Shown one piece after another: positions 1 through 12,431 of a stretch of 64,000 bases of DNA (position 1 is its first letter; the number at the start of each line of letters is the position of its first letter). The DNA comes from Rotaria socialis (lineage: Eukaryota; Rotifera; Eurotatoria; Philodinida; Philodinidae). Position numbers and translations under genes: made by a program. The DNA is taken from the NCBI GenBank assembly GCA_905331475.1, contig CAJNYU010003848.1, positions 22,447 through 86,446 of the forward strand. The letters are read 5' to 3'. The notes beneath the pieces were generated by a model. It was not told the DNA's origin. It did no database searches and saw nothing but the letters and a program-made list of their open reading frames with translations.

Positions 1-990
1 TTCCCTTTCGAATTCTGAGAAGATCTAAAATTAACGAGTCGCTATTGAGAGAAGCTGTTTCTGGTTAGCTACCTCCTTTTTTTCTTTAAACATAAACTGT
101 TGTCATTTTTATATTTTTTTCTGATTATTAAAGAATCAAACGTTTACAATAAGTTCAATCTGTATAATATATAAATCGTGCTGCATGAGTATCGAAGCCT
201 CAAAGACTAGTAAAGAAAAAAAAATGTAGTTTGCTTGTTTAAGAGCGAAACTCTGCCAGATGTTTATTTTGCGCTAAACTAACTTTTTCGTATTCGAAGC
301 TTTGAGCAAAATCACTTAGTCATGATGATGCTGGTAGGTATATGTGTGCTCTTCTCATCGTCACCTTCACCCATATTTAACATTGCTCTCTTACAATACA
401 ACAAATGGAAATTTTCTTTTACATATTGCGTCATTCTACATTTTGAATTCTACTCAATTGCTATTCTTTGTTTTCCTTGGTGGCATCGCCATGTGCACAA
501 TAAAATAATGCAATCATGTCGGTAACTATTTGTTGACATAAGCAATCTGAATTTTTTGTTTTAATTGGCTATTTTCATTTTTTTCAACTATGTCATTCAA
601 GAAAAATTTCACAACAGTGAATGCAACATGCTTTTGTAAAAGAAAAATCGTAGTGGGCTTCGTGTTTGTCTAGGGTATTTTATTTTTATCAATGATGATA
701 ATTTCAGCGTAAAACTTCAAGAAAGAATTCTACGTAAATGGAAGCGAAAAGAAGAAGAAGAGAATGGAAAAAAATAAAAAAAAACGCTGAGATCGTTTTA
801 CATTACATCATGAAGACAGGTTATTACTCAATTATATTGGAAAAAACCTACCAGATGAAGTATATAACACTAGTTTTTTTTATTTCAGCGTTTCATTTTC
901 CAGACATTGACAACCTGTTCTCCACTTCATGTCTTTTAGATATTCATATATCTTCTAACTCATTATTATAAACTTTCATAATTTTATTAG
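1..990. other. Gene-free AT-rich leader region
   Basis: I see no supportable gene here. The open frames at 322-525 and 738-971 are short, low in complexity and do not resemble a protein family. A 3' end of a gene lying to the left of the window cannot be excluded for the first 100 bases. Confidence 0.4.
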
Positions 991-3900
991 ATGGCAGCAA
1001 AAGTAAGCAGAAGAGGAAATGAATACAATAATGCAATGTGTGGGTTTTTACTCCATTTAGAATAACTTACAGACAAGTAAAATTTTTGATATGGAAAGTT
1101 ATAAACGGACGTTACTATTTCAAAAGATAAGTCCAAAAACAACGAAACAGTCATTAGAAAATTTTTTGTCGGAATATCCATTTGAACAATGTTCAGTGCC
1201 AACCAATGAAGAAGGTAAGAATATTAATGTGAATTTGTATCCATAGAAAAATTTTATCAGTCTACGCTATTCCATTCCGAATGAATAGAAAAAAATTGTA
1301 CACGGTTTTTTCAGGTCACAACAAATTTCATGCAATAGTAAAGTTCGAGGATGAATCAAGTATTACTCTTCTCATGTCGAAAAGACCACTTATAATCGAT
1401 GGAAAAGAAGTTTTTATTCATCGACATGTTCCTGATCAAAAATCGTCGAGAGATAACCGAGATGTTCAAGTTATAACGGTGTCGAGTACTACGAACCAAT
1501 CAATGCAAAAATCTCAATTGCAAAGATATTTTCGTAAATATGGCGAAATGGATCATATTGATTGTGTAAATGATAATAATAGTGTGTATGTAATTCATTT
1601 TAAAGAGTAAGTTCAATCTGTCAGAAATATAATTTAAACTATTGAATTTTTCGTTCGATCTAGTTATGATTCGGTTGATAGAGCTTTGCTAAATCAACCA
1701 CACGAAATAAACGGTATTCTAGTTGACATCAGAAAAGGTGACCAACATTTATCGACGGTTAACCCGGATTCAGAGAAATCTCTTCCAAACCCAAACAATT
1801 ATAAGGAAATTGTACCACCAAAGAAGTCTAATTTAAAAGTTACAATCGGTATGCTTCCACATTATACACACCTAAAATTCTAATAGCTGAGTCTATTTTA
1901 TTTTCAATAATAGATCCTAAAATATCCAGTCTTTATTTGCCAGAACGGATATATTGTGTTCATATAAAAAATTTGCCAATAAATATTGATGCCGAAAGAT
2001 TATCGGTTGAATTGAATTGGCCCGTATATGATATTCTTATGGGATCACCGACTGACGATGATCAATCGCCATCAATGGAATGTTGGTTAAAAAGTCCAGA
2101 CGATCAAGAAAAAATTGATGAATTTATACGAAATTCAAAACAACGAACGATCAATCGATCGATTATTCAATGCGAAAAAGAGGAAGATCAGCTGGAATTG
2201 TGTAGATTTTTTCGAACCGGCAAATGTGACAAACGCGACGATATTTGTAACTGGGTACATATAAAATGTACGGCGAATCGTACATGTTCAAGAGATTGTC
2301 CGTATGGTCATGAGAAAGGAGAGAAAACGGAATACTCAACTGTAAACAGTAAGTTGAACTTCTCAATCAAGTATAGAAGTAAGAAGTATATAGGGGAACA
2401 TTAGTTTCTTGATCAAAACAAGACTACGATATTCATTCTATTCATAATATGATTTTCTGTAAGCTCGCCTCATACGAAAACATTGATTTTTATCATGTTC
2501 ATCTTTCACAATGAAGAGCGACCTATGATTCCTTGTAATCTTCATTAGTTATGATAGTTTAGAGTTCGAATAAAATCTGTAGTTAATGTTTTGAATTAAA
2601 AATACGACATTGACGAACGACTTCCACTTGAAAAGATTCGAGACGTATAAAATAAAATTACAGATATTGTGATTGTACAAGAACGAAAATTCATGTACCT
2701 TTCTTCATTTTTTAAAGAGACAACAATGTCCTATCGAATCAAAATTAGTGGTTTCGAAAAGAAACCAACACGAAAAAGTTTGGCTGAATTGTTGCATCAA
2801 CAGGAAAAATCTTGTTATGTTAATGAAAATCAAAATAAAGTTGGTTACATCATTTATGTAATAACATTCAAATATGCAAAACATCTTATGAAAAAATGGC
2901 ATGATAAATCTATTGATGGTCAGAAACTAAAATGTCAATTAGAAATAAATCAACCATCGAATATGCATAGTGCTCTGTCAAGATCGAAACAGTCACTTAG
3001 CGGCAGCAATAGTGAACTCAATACTCGTTGGCGTAGGACCGATCGTTCAAGCATTAGTAGCAGTACACAACACAGTCGAGAATCATCTGTGTCAAGAGAT
3101 GAAGATCGTTCTGAAATACGAGTACTTAATGATGAATGCGTCGGTCACGAAGGTCGACTTTATGCTCAAGCTTTTAACGGTATTGGGAAATCACTGGAAA
3201 AGCTTTCTATGCGAACAAAACGTTCAACAGAAAATATTGCATCAGCACTGGATTCGACAAGTTCGTTTGTTTTAAACTAGCGTAAGATTTCATTGTTACG
3301 AAAATTAGTACTTGATATTTTAGGAAGTCTACCGAGTGGTATACCATCTGATGAATGGGAAACCATTCAACGAGCATCTGGTACTGGTAAAAGAGCGTCA
3401 TTCATTCGTAGGAAATCAGACCGAAGAACGTCGGCAGTTATAAAAGTCTATAAAAATGAACCGACAGGCGATTGCTATCGAGAATTAACTGCACTCAAAA
3501 TGTTGAAAGGTATGAAGAACTGTGATTTAGCATATCACAGAAGCAAGATCTATTGAAGCAATAGGTTTTCTTCGATTTTATTACAGGAGTGCCAGGTGTT
3601 GCTCAATTGATTGAACCAGAACAGCAATCAAACAACTTTGGAAAAAAAGCTGGCGGGGAAGATGATTTATGGATTATTATGCAGCGAGCATCGACACATT
3701 CATTAAAGACATTTATGGATCAAAAAAGAGAAAAATATAAAACCGATATTGAAGTATCAAGTGCTATAAAATTTGTTCAACATTTAATAGGCATTGTCAA
3801 GCAAGTTCATTCTCGAGGTATACTACATCAAAATCTCGAACCTGAAAATATCGTAATTGAGTATGAATCAAAAAATCCGTCAATTGATGAAGCCAATTTG

Positions 3901-4928
3901 ACATTGCTAAATTTTACTCAAGCTTATATAAAATCACATCAATCAACTCACATCAATCAGGAAAACGCAACTCGGTGGTATCAACCACCAGAAGCAAATG
4001 CTCAATCGTTCAAATATAGTGCAACAAATGATGCATCGGCTATCGTTGCTATTCTTCTCTGGTTATTGACGGATGTGATTCCTCAACATCGTGAAAAAAT
4101 ACTTCCTCATCTGAAACCTGAAGTACATGACAAACTCGATCGAAAATTTTCAAATGTTGCCAACATTGCAAGTATGTAACAGTATAATTAATTAGGCTTC
4201 ATAGTTTTTTTTATCTTGAAATTAATTACGAAACAAAAAACTCCATTTATAGCCCTTCTCCTATTCAATTTTATCCGAAAAAAGTAACGTTTTTCTTTTA
4301 TTTGTATCCAGATGGCAACCAATTGAAAACTTATTTGATTGATACATTCAATCGTGCTTTTGGTTTTCCTGAATACGAACCATGGACAATCGAAGATTTA
4401 GAATGTCGAATTAAATGCATTTCACAATTATTTACACCGAGCCATTCAAATCTGAATGCAGTTGGCGACATTTTCCGAAATCTAATTCCATTGACAACAT
4501 CGTTTAAGATGATACCAACAAACGATCATCCAGCTGCTATTCAAAATGCAGCCAATGCATTTACTCAAGTTAAACAGGAATTCTTGAATTCCAATTCTGA
4601 TCAATATTCATGGTTCGATGGAAATTGTACATGGTTGAATACTGCACAACATCCAATGAACGAATACCGACATGATGATATTCTCACATATTATTGGCGT
4701 AATCAAAATTATTCTATTATAATTATATGTTTGGCAAGTATCAATGATGAAGGCCGAGTTATAACACTATCAATCGGTAGTACTGTTCATGGTAAAATGA
4801 TTCGAATTCCACTTGGACAGTATTCCGTTGCTCAAGATTATCTAACAAAATTACAAGAAAATTTCAGCACAGAACTCAAAAATCTTCTCCTATCAATCTA
4901 TAATGAACAGATGCCAGTACAAAAATAA
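991..4928 (+). CDS. RRM / tandem CCCH zinc finger / RRM / pseudokinase fusion protein
   Basis: Nine exons: 991-1002, 1073-1214, 1315-1606, 1664-1848, 1914-2348, 2664-3260, 3324-3509, 3587-4171 and 4312-4928; all junctions are phase-consistent and give about 1016 residues. The protein starts with two RRM-like RNA-binding domains (about 12-90 and 98-178). A third degenerate module follows, then a CCCH finger with C-x7-C-x6-C-x3-H spacing and a second, tighter C-x5-C-x3-C-x3-H set (about 307-343). A fourth RRM-like domain lies at about 378-455, then a Ser/Arg-rich linker, then a kinase fold from about 555. A lysine in AVIKVYK is kept. The catalytic loop reads HQNLEPEN, so the HRD Asp is replaced by Asn, and the DFG region reads LLNFTQ. 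It is therefore likely a pseudokinase. An RNA-binding or mRNA-decay adaptor role is inferred. The mini-exon start at 991 follows ttttattag; ATG 1091 is an in-frame alternative. Splitting into two genes at the ATG near 2727 is possible. Confidence 0.7.
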
Positions 4929-5556
4929 GGGCAAGATCTGAATAAGTGACTTGCCTGTACTCGCATCTGGAAATCTAAACAAGATTTTATTACTTTATAT
5001 TTCTAAATTTTAAGAATCTAAAATCTCATAAAAAAAATTTTTATAACGTTGTAATCACCTTCTAATAAACAAGAGAATAATAAAGAAGAATTTAATTACC
5101 AACTAACACAGACTCTAGTTACAACGCTTCAGCAATAATCAGAGACAGAACATCTGCTAATATCACTGTTTGCCAAGGCACAGCGTTGTTGAGGGCATGA
5201 ATGATCAGCAATGCAGATGAATGAGCATATACAAAATATGATAACTTCAGGAACAAACTTCAAATGTGTCAATCCAATTATCTACTCACGAGATGCAGGG
5301 GGAATAACTAGAACGTCACAAAGATAAATGAAACATGGGAAAATGCATGTCATAGTATTAGTGTATCGAAAGAAAGTCAGAATAATTTACTAATTTATTA
5401 AAGTTTATATTATTTTATTAGAAATCTTCGCTCCTGATAAATCAGTCTAATTAGTTCTAATTTAATTTTAGCTAAAGAGTTTAAGATAACTGTGTAATTA
5501 AAGTGAACCAAGATAACATGTTCGACTTGGTCCTTTTACATATCAAATTAAATGTT
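4929..5556. other. Convergent 3' intergenic spacer
   Basis: This lies between the stops of two convergent genes. AATAAA-type sequences near 5065-5090 could end the upstream transcript. Nothing else recognisable is present. Confidence 0.4.
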
Positions 5557-7315
5557 TTACGTGTGTTTATAAAGAATATCTTTATTAATTTGATCAATTG
5601 ATGTTACTCCACAGCAAGCCATGTCATCGGTTAATTCCTGCTTCAACATATTTAATACTGTTTTAACTCCATCAGATCCACCACAAGCTAATCCAAATAA
5701 AACAGGCCGACCAATAAAAACAGCTCGTGCACCTAATGCTAATGCTTTTAGCACGTCTGTTCCACTACGAATACCCGTATCAACAAATACTAAAAGCAAG
5801 ACAAGTAATGAAAATCTGGATTATATCAACACTTTCGTCCGATACAACATCAAATTGAAATTAGTCAACAAAAATAAATGATTCCTATGATATAAATTTC
5901 AGAGAGCAAGTTTCCTAAATTATGGATGTAGTTAAATATTAAGTCAAATAAATCGATTTTTAAATTCAAGAGAAATTAAATTTTATTTCCGAGTAGATTT
6001 TAACTCTTAACATGTGTCGAAATCTTAATTAAAACTTACCTTCTACACGTCCATTAACAACATTAACAATATCTTCCAAACATTCAATAGCTGGAGGTGC
6101 TGTGTCAACTTGCCGTCCACCATGATTACTAAAAGAACGGATTTTCAATGCTTTAAAATGATGTTTAAACCTACCTAACAACAATTCCGTTGGCTCCGTG
6201 TTTAATTGCTAATTGTGCATCAATTGGTGAAAGTATTCCTTTGCAAATAATTGGTAATTGTGTTAACTTTTTTATTAAATCAATATGTGCCCAGGTTACC
6301 GAACCGCTCACACCGCTAGTTGGCTTGTTAATAACATCATTTAAATTCATGTTAGGCATGCACATACATTTTGTTAAGTCGTGATCGACAGTTTTTGATG
6401 CTTCATCAAATATTGGTACAACAGTCTTTCGAACACGATCCGTTGGATGATCACATGTAGCCACAATGGCTCGATATCCTTTTATCTCAGCTTCTGACAC
6501 GATTTTTTCTAAAAATTCTGATGGCGTTGTTAAATAAACGTGTAAAAATTTTGGGCCTAAACTTTTTTGCAATGAAAAAATCTAATATTCAATAAGAATT
6601 AAAAATGAATAATTAACCTGCACTTTTTAAAACTTCTTGTTCTGGCATATTTGAATACAACCAATTATAAGTATAAATGCAATCAGCTTCAGTCGCACCA
6701 CGAGCTGTTGCTACTTCACCGTCATTGTGAGCAAGACAATGAAAAGCCGAAGGTGCTATTATAATGGGCGATTCATATGTAGATCTATAATATCGTTGAA
6801 AAATCAATTTCTATTCTTGTTTAACAACTAGCTATCTGGAATTTATTTTCATTCGAACCATTTCTTACCCAAAAATAGTTGTTTTTATCGAAACATTAGT
6901 AACATGCATTAACACTCGTGGGATAATTTTTAATTGTTTATTGTAATAATCTCTGGATGCTTGAAATGTATGTCCTTGACCAGCTTTATAATCATAGTAA
7001 TAGAAACGGTGAGGTTTCATCAATTGTTTAGCTAATGCTTCAAACTCAAATAATGTTTTACATTTTAAGTAGGCTTCCTTCTAATTGTATGAACAAAAAT
7101 AATAAATAATAATCTAAATAAATACACAAACAATCAATTTACTTGTTCTTTCTCGAGTTTTTTCTTCTTTTGTTGCAGACAACGACGAATAACTACAAAA
7201 CTTGCCACTGTTGTTACAAGTAAGCATACGTAGAATTGTTTTTCTAGAAACTTAAAAATTAAATCTAATTTTTCTACAACAAATGTTTTCTAATAAACTT
7301 ACGTGGAATGGGCAT
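5557..7315 (-). CDS. HAO1: FMN-dependent 2-hydroxyacid oxidase (glycolate oxidase family), membrane-anchored
   Basis: Seven exons on the minus strand: 7303-7315, 7143-7243, 6869-7080, 6618-6784, 6175-6556, 6040-6128 and 5557-5789; the phases agree and give about 398 residues. The family oxidises L-2-hydroxyacids such as glycolate to 2-oxoacids, reducing O2 to H2O2, on an FMN-binding TIM barrel. Seen here: the N-terminal Tyr-rich YYYDY region, CKGI with the flavin-contacting Lys, NHGGRQ with the catalytic His and substrate Arg, DTGIRSGTDVLKALALGA, and the GRP phosphate-binding segment. The usual QLY motif reads HVY. Residues about 8-24 form a hydrophobic segment followed by a basic stretch, and the C-terminus YKHT is not a peroxisomal SKL-type signal. 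It is therefore probably tethered to a membrane rather than imported into peroxisomes. The residue choice for glycolate versus longer hydroxyacids cannot be settled by eye. Confidence 0.85.
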
Positions 7316-8515
7316 TGCCTAAAATTTTACTCTATTGTAGGTCGTATTGATTCGATGCTTAAATCTTTAAATGAAATAAAAACTTATGGGTCATCATCAG
7401 AAAAGTGGATTTTTCAGAATAATTCAAAAAACATCGTTCAACGTATTTTATGTGAAAATCATGGATAAGGTAATGCTTTCGTTTTTTACACTCAATTTTC
7501 TGAACAGCTGATTTTTGGGAGTCCCCTACTAATTTGGAACTATATCTCATTTTAAGATTTTTATAATTACTTAATATGGAAAAGAATCTAAAACAACAGT
7601 AAATGTGAAAAATATGATGAGTATAAGTGTATTCATCAATATGACCTTGCACCGTATAAGATAAAATACAAAATTACAAGGCATTTAAAGCGTAGAATAA
7701 AAAATTTCGAAAGAGCAACATCATTCCTTATCATGTGTGAGAGAAAAAAGTAATCTTTAAGTGTGAGTGCAATGTTCATCCAAGACTAAACACAAATGTT
7801 TCTACCACGATTATTATCAGATTGGTATACACGAAATTAATTGCTAGGTCATGGGTGACTTTGTAGTACAGTTTAAGCAGTGATTACGATGGCGCTTTCT
7901 TCCAATAGTATCTTATTTACCGCACTTCTGCCTGTATGCAGTGATACCCATAAAGGTGTGACTGGGGGGAGAACGAAAAATATATTTTCAAACACACTCG
8001 AGTTTTTGCTTGTTAGAAAACATAATAACAGCGCACTATTACGCAGCCTTGAATCGATCAGTCAATTTATAGCAAGTGGTGGTAGGTTCTTCACAAATCA
8101 ATATTGAGAAGTCACATTATAGTTGTATCGATCTATTTAGCTTACCTGCGCCAAAACATTCGCTTTAAGAGCGATATACGACATTCAATTTAGGATGCAG
8201 TGTTTTAAAAAAATTGCATAATATTTGTATGTAACTTATTTTAAAGCTATATCACTTCTCGCACCCTTTTTTAGCGAAAGATTTATACCAGGTATTGAAG
8301 ATCTGGGGTTAATTATTCCTCAAAACATTTATACAATACGATGGAAGGACGATTAACACACTAAGCTGTAAATGTGACTATACAAGGAAGACGAGTTACT
8401 CCTGTATCGTATATTCAATCGCACTCGAACACCGTCAAGTGAAACCATCATTCCTATTATGAGATTGATTGCGTACACATTTTTATCCATATTAGAACAA
8501 AGAAGTCAGTGAGAA
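7316..8515. other. Intergenic spacer, no recognised feature
   Basis: This stretch separates the promoter side of the oxidase from the 3' end of the ART-TPR gene. An open frame at 7880-8107 has no family resemblance and no supporting splice or start context. I see no RNA gene or repeat. Confidence 0.4.
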
Positions 8516-10596
8516 CTATTTTATTTTTGATAACATATGTTTGATACTTTGTTCAAGTTGAATTAATTTAGGATGCGCGGAAGGTAAAGAATGTCGATAG
8601 ATATCTTCTGCTAGCTTAAAATAATGAAGTGCTTGTCGATAGTCATTCTTATCCTCATAGACAATTCCAATATTGTTTAGTGTTATGGCAATGTTAGCAT
8701 GTTGAGAAGGAAGAGTTTTTTTGTTAATTTCAAGCGAAAGATTATATTTTTGTAAGGCTTCATCGTGATGGCCGAGACATAGATGAATATTAGCCATACT
8801 TCCATAGAGTGCAGCTAAATCGGCATGATCAACAGGAAGATGCTTCCGTAGAATATTCAATGCTCTCTCGACGCATTCTAATGCTTTTGTATATTGCTTT
8901 TCGTTTCGATAAACATTACTCATATTATTGAGACATATACCTATGCAAGGATGGTCTTCACCATAAACTCTTTTCCAAATCGCTAGTGCCTTCTCATACG
9001 AGTCCAATGCACGGATATAATCACCGTTCCGCTGATGTACGATGGCGATACTGTTATGAGAAACAGCGATATTTGGATCATTTGGTTTCAATATTCGCAA
9101 GAAGATCTCAAGTGATTTATTATACCATATCAAACTTGCTCCAAAATCACCTTTTTCATTTGCTACGAGACCTAACGCGTGGTAACCATGTGCCAAATTT
9201 GAATCGTCATAAGAGAATTGTTCGAGAAAAAAACGATAATATTTTTCCGCATCATCCAATTTACCCATCTTGCGAAGGACGTGACCAAAAACTAGAGTAT
9301 TGGTTTGTTCGGTACCTAATTCATTTTGCATGTGTTGAACAACTGTTTGCAGCTGATGATCATTGTCAGAACATAAGATCATTCGAATAATCCAAATTCC
9401 TTCGCTATCACATTGAATGTTATCAAGTCGAAAGATTGATCCAACCGTGAAAAGTACTTCTTCTTCTTCTGGAAAACAACTCAGTGAAATGATTTTACTA
9501 AATGCTTTGATATTTTTCAAGCGAGGATCAGCATCTATTTCAAAGAAGACTTTTTCCATATCATCTGTCAAATTAGTAGAATAGAGAAACGCTCGAGCCT
9601 TCTGTCGATTAAGACTCGTCGAAATAAATGAATTCATTGATATAAATTCTCCGATGGAATTTTTCAATATTTCGAGTTCATCTTTTGACATTTGTTGTGC
9701 TCGATAGGCTCGAATCGGCGATAAACATTTATTCCTTTCTAATTGTTGTCCAATATCTCGAATGAAAAATCTTAATAAAAACAATATATCAATATTTTGT
9801 ACTCGTAGTGCTTTATTCAATAATCGATAGATAAAACATTCGCGTGTGTACCACCATAACGCTCGTTGAGATGAATATTGCTTATCGAATTCTTCGACGA
9901 TACTTAATTCAACTGGACTGTTTTTATAATGTTCTTTGCAAACATTGGTAAAATCATGTTTATCATTGGTTGTTGGTACCATTCGAATAAGACAATCAAT
10001 TAACAATTGTGAATGAATGAATTGACCATTTAATCCCGTAGATGATTGTTCGTAATTTTGAGTTTTTGGTTTAAAAACATTGATTACTAAAGATTCATCA
10101 ATTCTAGTATATTGCCGTTGCGTTTGATGTGATTGAATGAGATGAATAAGTTGATCTAATTGAGCGACAACACCTTTCACCTTAAAAGCAAAAACAAAAA
10201 TTTCATTTTGAACTCTAAATCATGATCTTTTCTTGTAAAAAAGAATAGAAACTCAAATATAATTACTTTAGAAAAATGTTGAGCCCATTTTTCATTGGCT
10301 TGCTTATCCATACAATATACATAAATAGATACGATTTTTCGAAGGTACGCAATTTGAGGAACTATTGCTTGACCGAGTTGTCCACTGACAATCATAACAA
10401 TTCGATCATCATCGGACAGATGATCAATATAGTCTAAGCATCGTTCCTCATCGTCAAAGGTCAATAAACGATGAATCGATCCTCGCAGTATTTGTTGAGC
10501 ATGAAAATTTTCTTCTGATTTATTTACTGACTTGTCCAACCAAATCAAACAATATGTTTCTAGATTTTCATCTTTTTCTGTCGAATCTACTAGCAT
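8516..10596 (-). CDS. NAD:arginine ADP-ribosyltransferase-like domain with TPR repeats (copy 1)
   Basis: Two exons, 10267-10596 and 8516-10180, joined in phase 0, about 664 residues. Residues 1-110 form an alpha/beta domain of unknown role (IWLD, then VMIVSGQLGQAIVP, then a YVYCMDK strand). The central part carries an R-S-E type ADP-ribosyltransferase signature: Arg at about 270 (RAYRAQ), STS at about 297-299, and an EEEE run at about 348-351 supplying the ExE catalytic glutamates. From about 405 to the end there are at least five 42-residue TPRs of kinesin-light-chain type (patterns like A-x-x-Y-N-N-x-x and Y-x-x-A-L-x-x-Y-x-x-A-L). The expected activity is transfer of ADP-ribose from NAD to arginine on a protein bound by the TPRs; the target is unknown. 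No signal peptide is seen, so it is likely cytosolic. It is a diverged paralogue of the gene at 36780-39262. Confidence 0.85.
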
Positions 10597-12431
10597 TTTT
10601 GTACTTATTGTTTTGTTTTTAATGATACAGCAGTCGTGGCATTGACATTGTTTTCGTATGTTGTCTTTATTGCTATGTCGAAAAAATATTCTGATAAGAA
10701 AGAAAAACATCCACGTTTTACGTGATTACGTTTGGATTTTACCAATGATTTTTATTCGATATTACCAAGGTCGCTCTGTCAGCCAGGTAAACTACCTTGA
10801 ACTTCAGTCTGAAAAGGAAAGAAAAGAAAAACATCAATACTGCAGTTGCTTGCTGTTCATGTTACATAGAAAATTGTTTTTTTTGCACATTACTCACTCC
10901 GAGAATAGAGTCAAATTGAGAATTCATCAACGAGAAAACCATAGTTTGGATTTCACGGATATATTTTAACCGAGCTACAACAATTTGCCAATAAAAATCC
11001 AAACAAAACTTACAAAGCCTGACTACTACGAATTTATAATATATCGTTGGAAACTGTAAAATAGTTTATTTAGAATTTTAATCATGTCGAAAAATGTTTA
11101 CATTTGTCATTACTCTTTTTCAAATCCAATACATTCATTTTACTCTTCGTTCATCAACCTTCGCAATCTGAAGGCAAGCGAACTATTGCGAAAGTATCAT
11201 TTCAATGAATTGAAATTCGCAATATTTATATTAGATAGAATTCATAAGAATTTCCTTCATTGTGTGTACATGCATGAATACTCCGATGTTTAGTCATGCA
11301 TCAGTCGAGTTTTCCTTTCCATTCATTTATGTTGGAATTTTCCCTTTTCGTCCTGTTCTTCTTTCTACAGTATGGTTTTATCCATACTATTACCCTATAA
11401 ATTGCGGATGTCGTATCAAATAATGTTTAGTTATCGTTCTCCGCTTCGTTTTGTTATCAATGTGCATCTTATATATGTTTCGATGCCTGTTCGTTAATAT
11501 TTAAGAGACCGAGAGTTCCAAAAACTTCGATTCATTGCCCTATTGACTATATTTTCTTGAAGCATATGCGAGAGATTCACAAAATTTTTAATTGACGAAG
11601 AATTATTTACATGTGAGCTCTTTTGCAAAGCTAAAGTTGTCTGATCCGTGAACTATCAAGGTAGAACGTGATTATAATTCAAGATCAAGTTCAGTAAAGG
11701 CGAATAAAACTCATTCATTATGATTTTCTATGATTAAACAGAGTCTGTTGAAAACTCGGTAACAACGTATGAGTTGATTAAAAATGGGTCTGGAATCAAC
11801 CAATCAGCGATATTTCTTTATAGCGAAAAGCCTATGACAGATATACTTTCTATATTGACAACAGATCCGAAGCTGCTCAACCAGCCACTCTCTTTGACAA
11901 TCATAACTATTCGGTAGGTGCACTGTGGGTAAAATTTTCGACCGTAGCTTTTTCTTTCTTTCCATGTGACTCATTTAAGTGTTTTCTCTTCATTGGAGAA
12001 AAAAAGAAAAACGAAACGGAAGAAAAAAACACACGTCAAAGAGAATCTTACTTAGTAGCAAAACGACTTTAATTACAATATACTTTCTATTCGTGTATAA
12101 GCTATTCTTGTTTCATTCAAGTTTATTGCGGAAGTAAGTGTAATGATGAGAAAGTGATTCAGCGACACTCATCTTCTCGAATTTGTGTTGAATAAATCAT
12201 GAAAAAATACTAGTATAAACATTGCCATTAATACATTACTCTATGATGTTTACTTTTATTTCCTTTGAATGTTGTTAAGACGGGAAGAATCGAACTAACC
12301 GATGGTTCTAGTTTGTAATAGACACATAAGTCGCAGATGACTTGGAGAAAATATTTCGAATATGAATTGAAAGATATTAATGCATTCTATTTTTTTGTCA
12401 ATTGATTTTTTTATTTTAGATTGTCGAAATA
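10597..12431. other. Divergent intergenic region
   Basis: This lies between the start of ART-TPR copy 1 (-) and the F-box gene (+), so it should hold both promoters. Open frames at 10658-10969 and 11084-11293 look random (Phe/Tyr/Ser rich, no family match). The pyrimidine tract and AG at 12407-12420 probably accept a splice for the F-box transcript. Confidence 0.4.

Noticed and set aside
738-971. 77-codon open frame
   Set aside because: Lys/Arg run then hydrophobic sequence, no family resemblance; probably chance in AT-rich DNA.
6572-6617. Apparent frameshift in the 2-hydroxyacid oxidase
   Set aside because: The first acceptor tried gave a phase clash, but the acceptor at 6557-6558 (GTTTAG before GCCC) restores phase through the whole gene, so the gene is intact.
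7880-8107. 75-codon plus-strand frame
   Set aside because: No homology I can see, no splice or start context, isolated between two genes.
11084-11293. 69-codon plus-strand frame
   Set aside because: Composition typical of random AT-rich translation; no supporting signal.
12281-12320. tRNA T-arm-like text (GAATCGAACTAACCGATGGTTC)
   Set aside because: No acceptor stem or anticodon arm can be folded around it.
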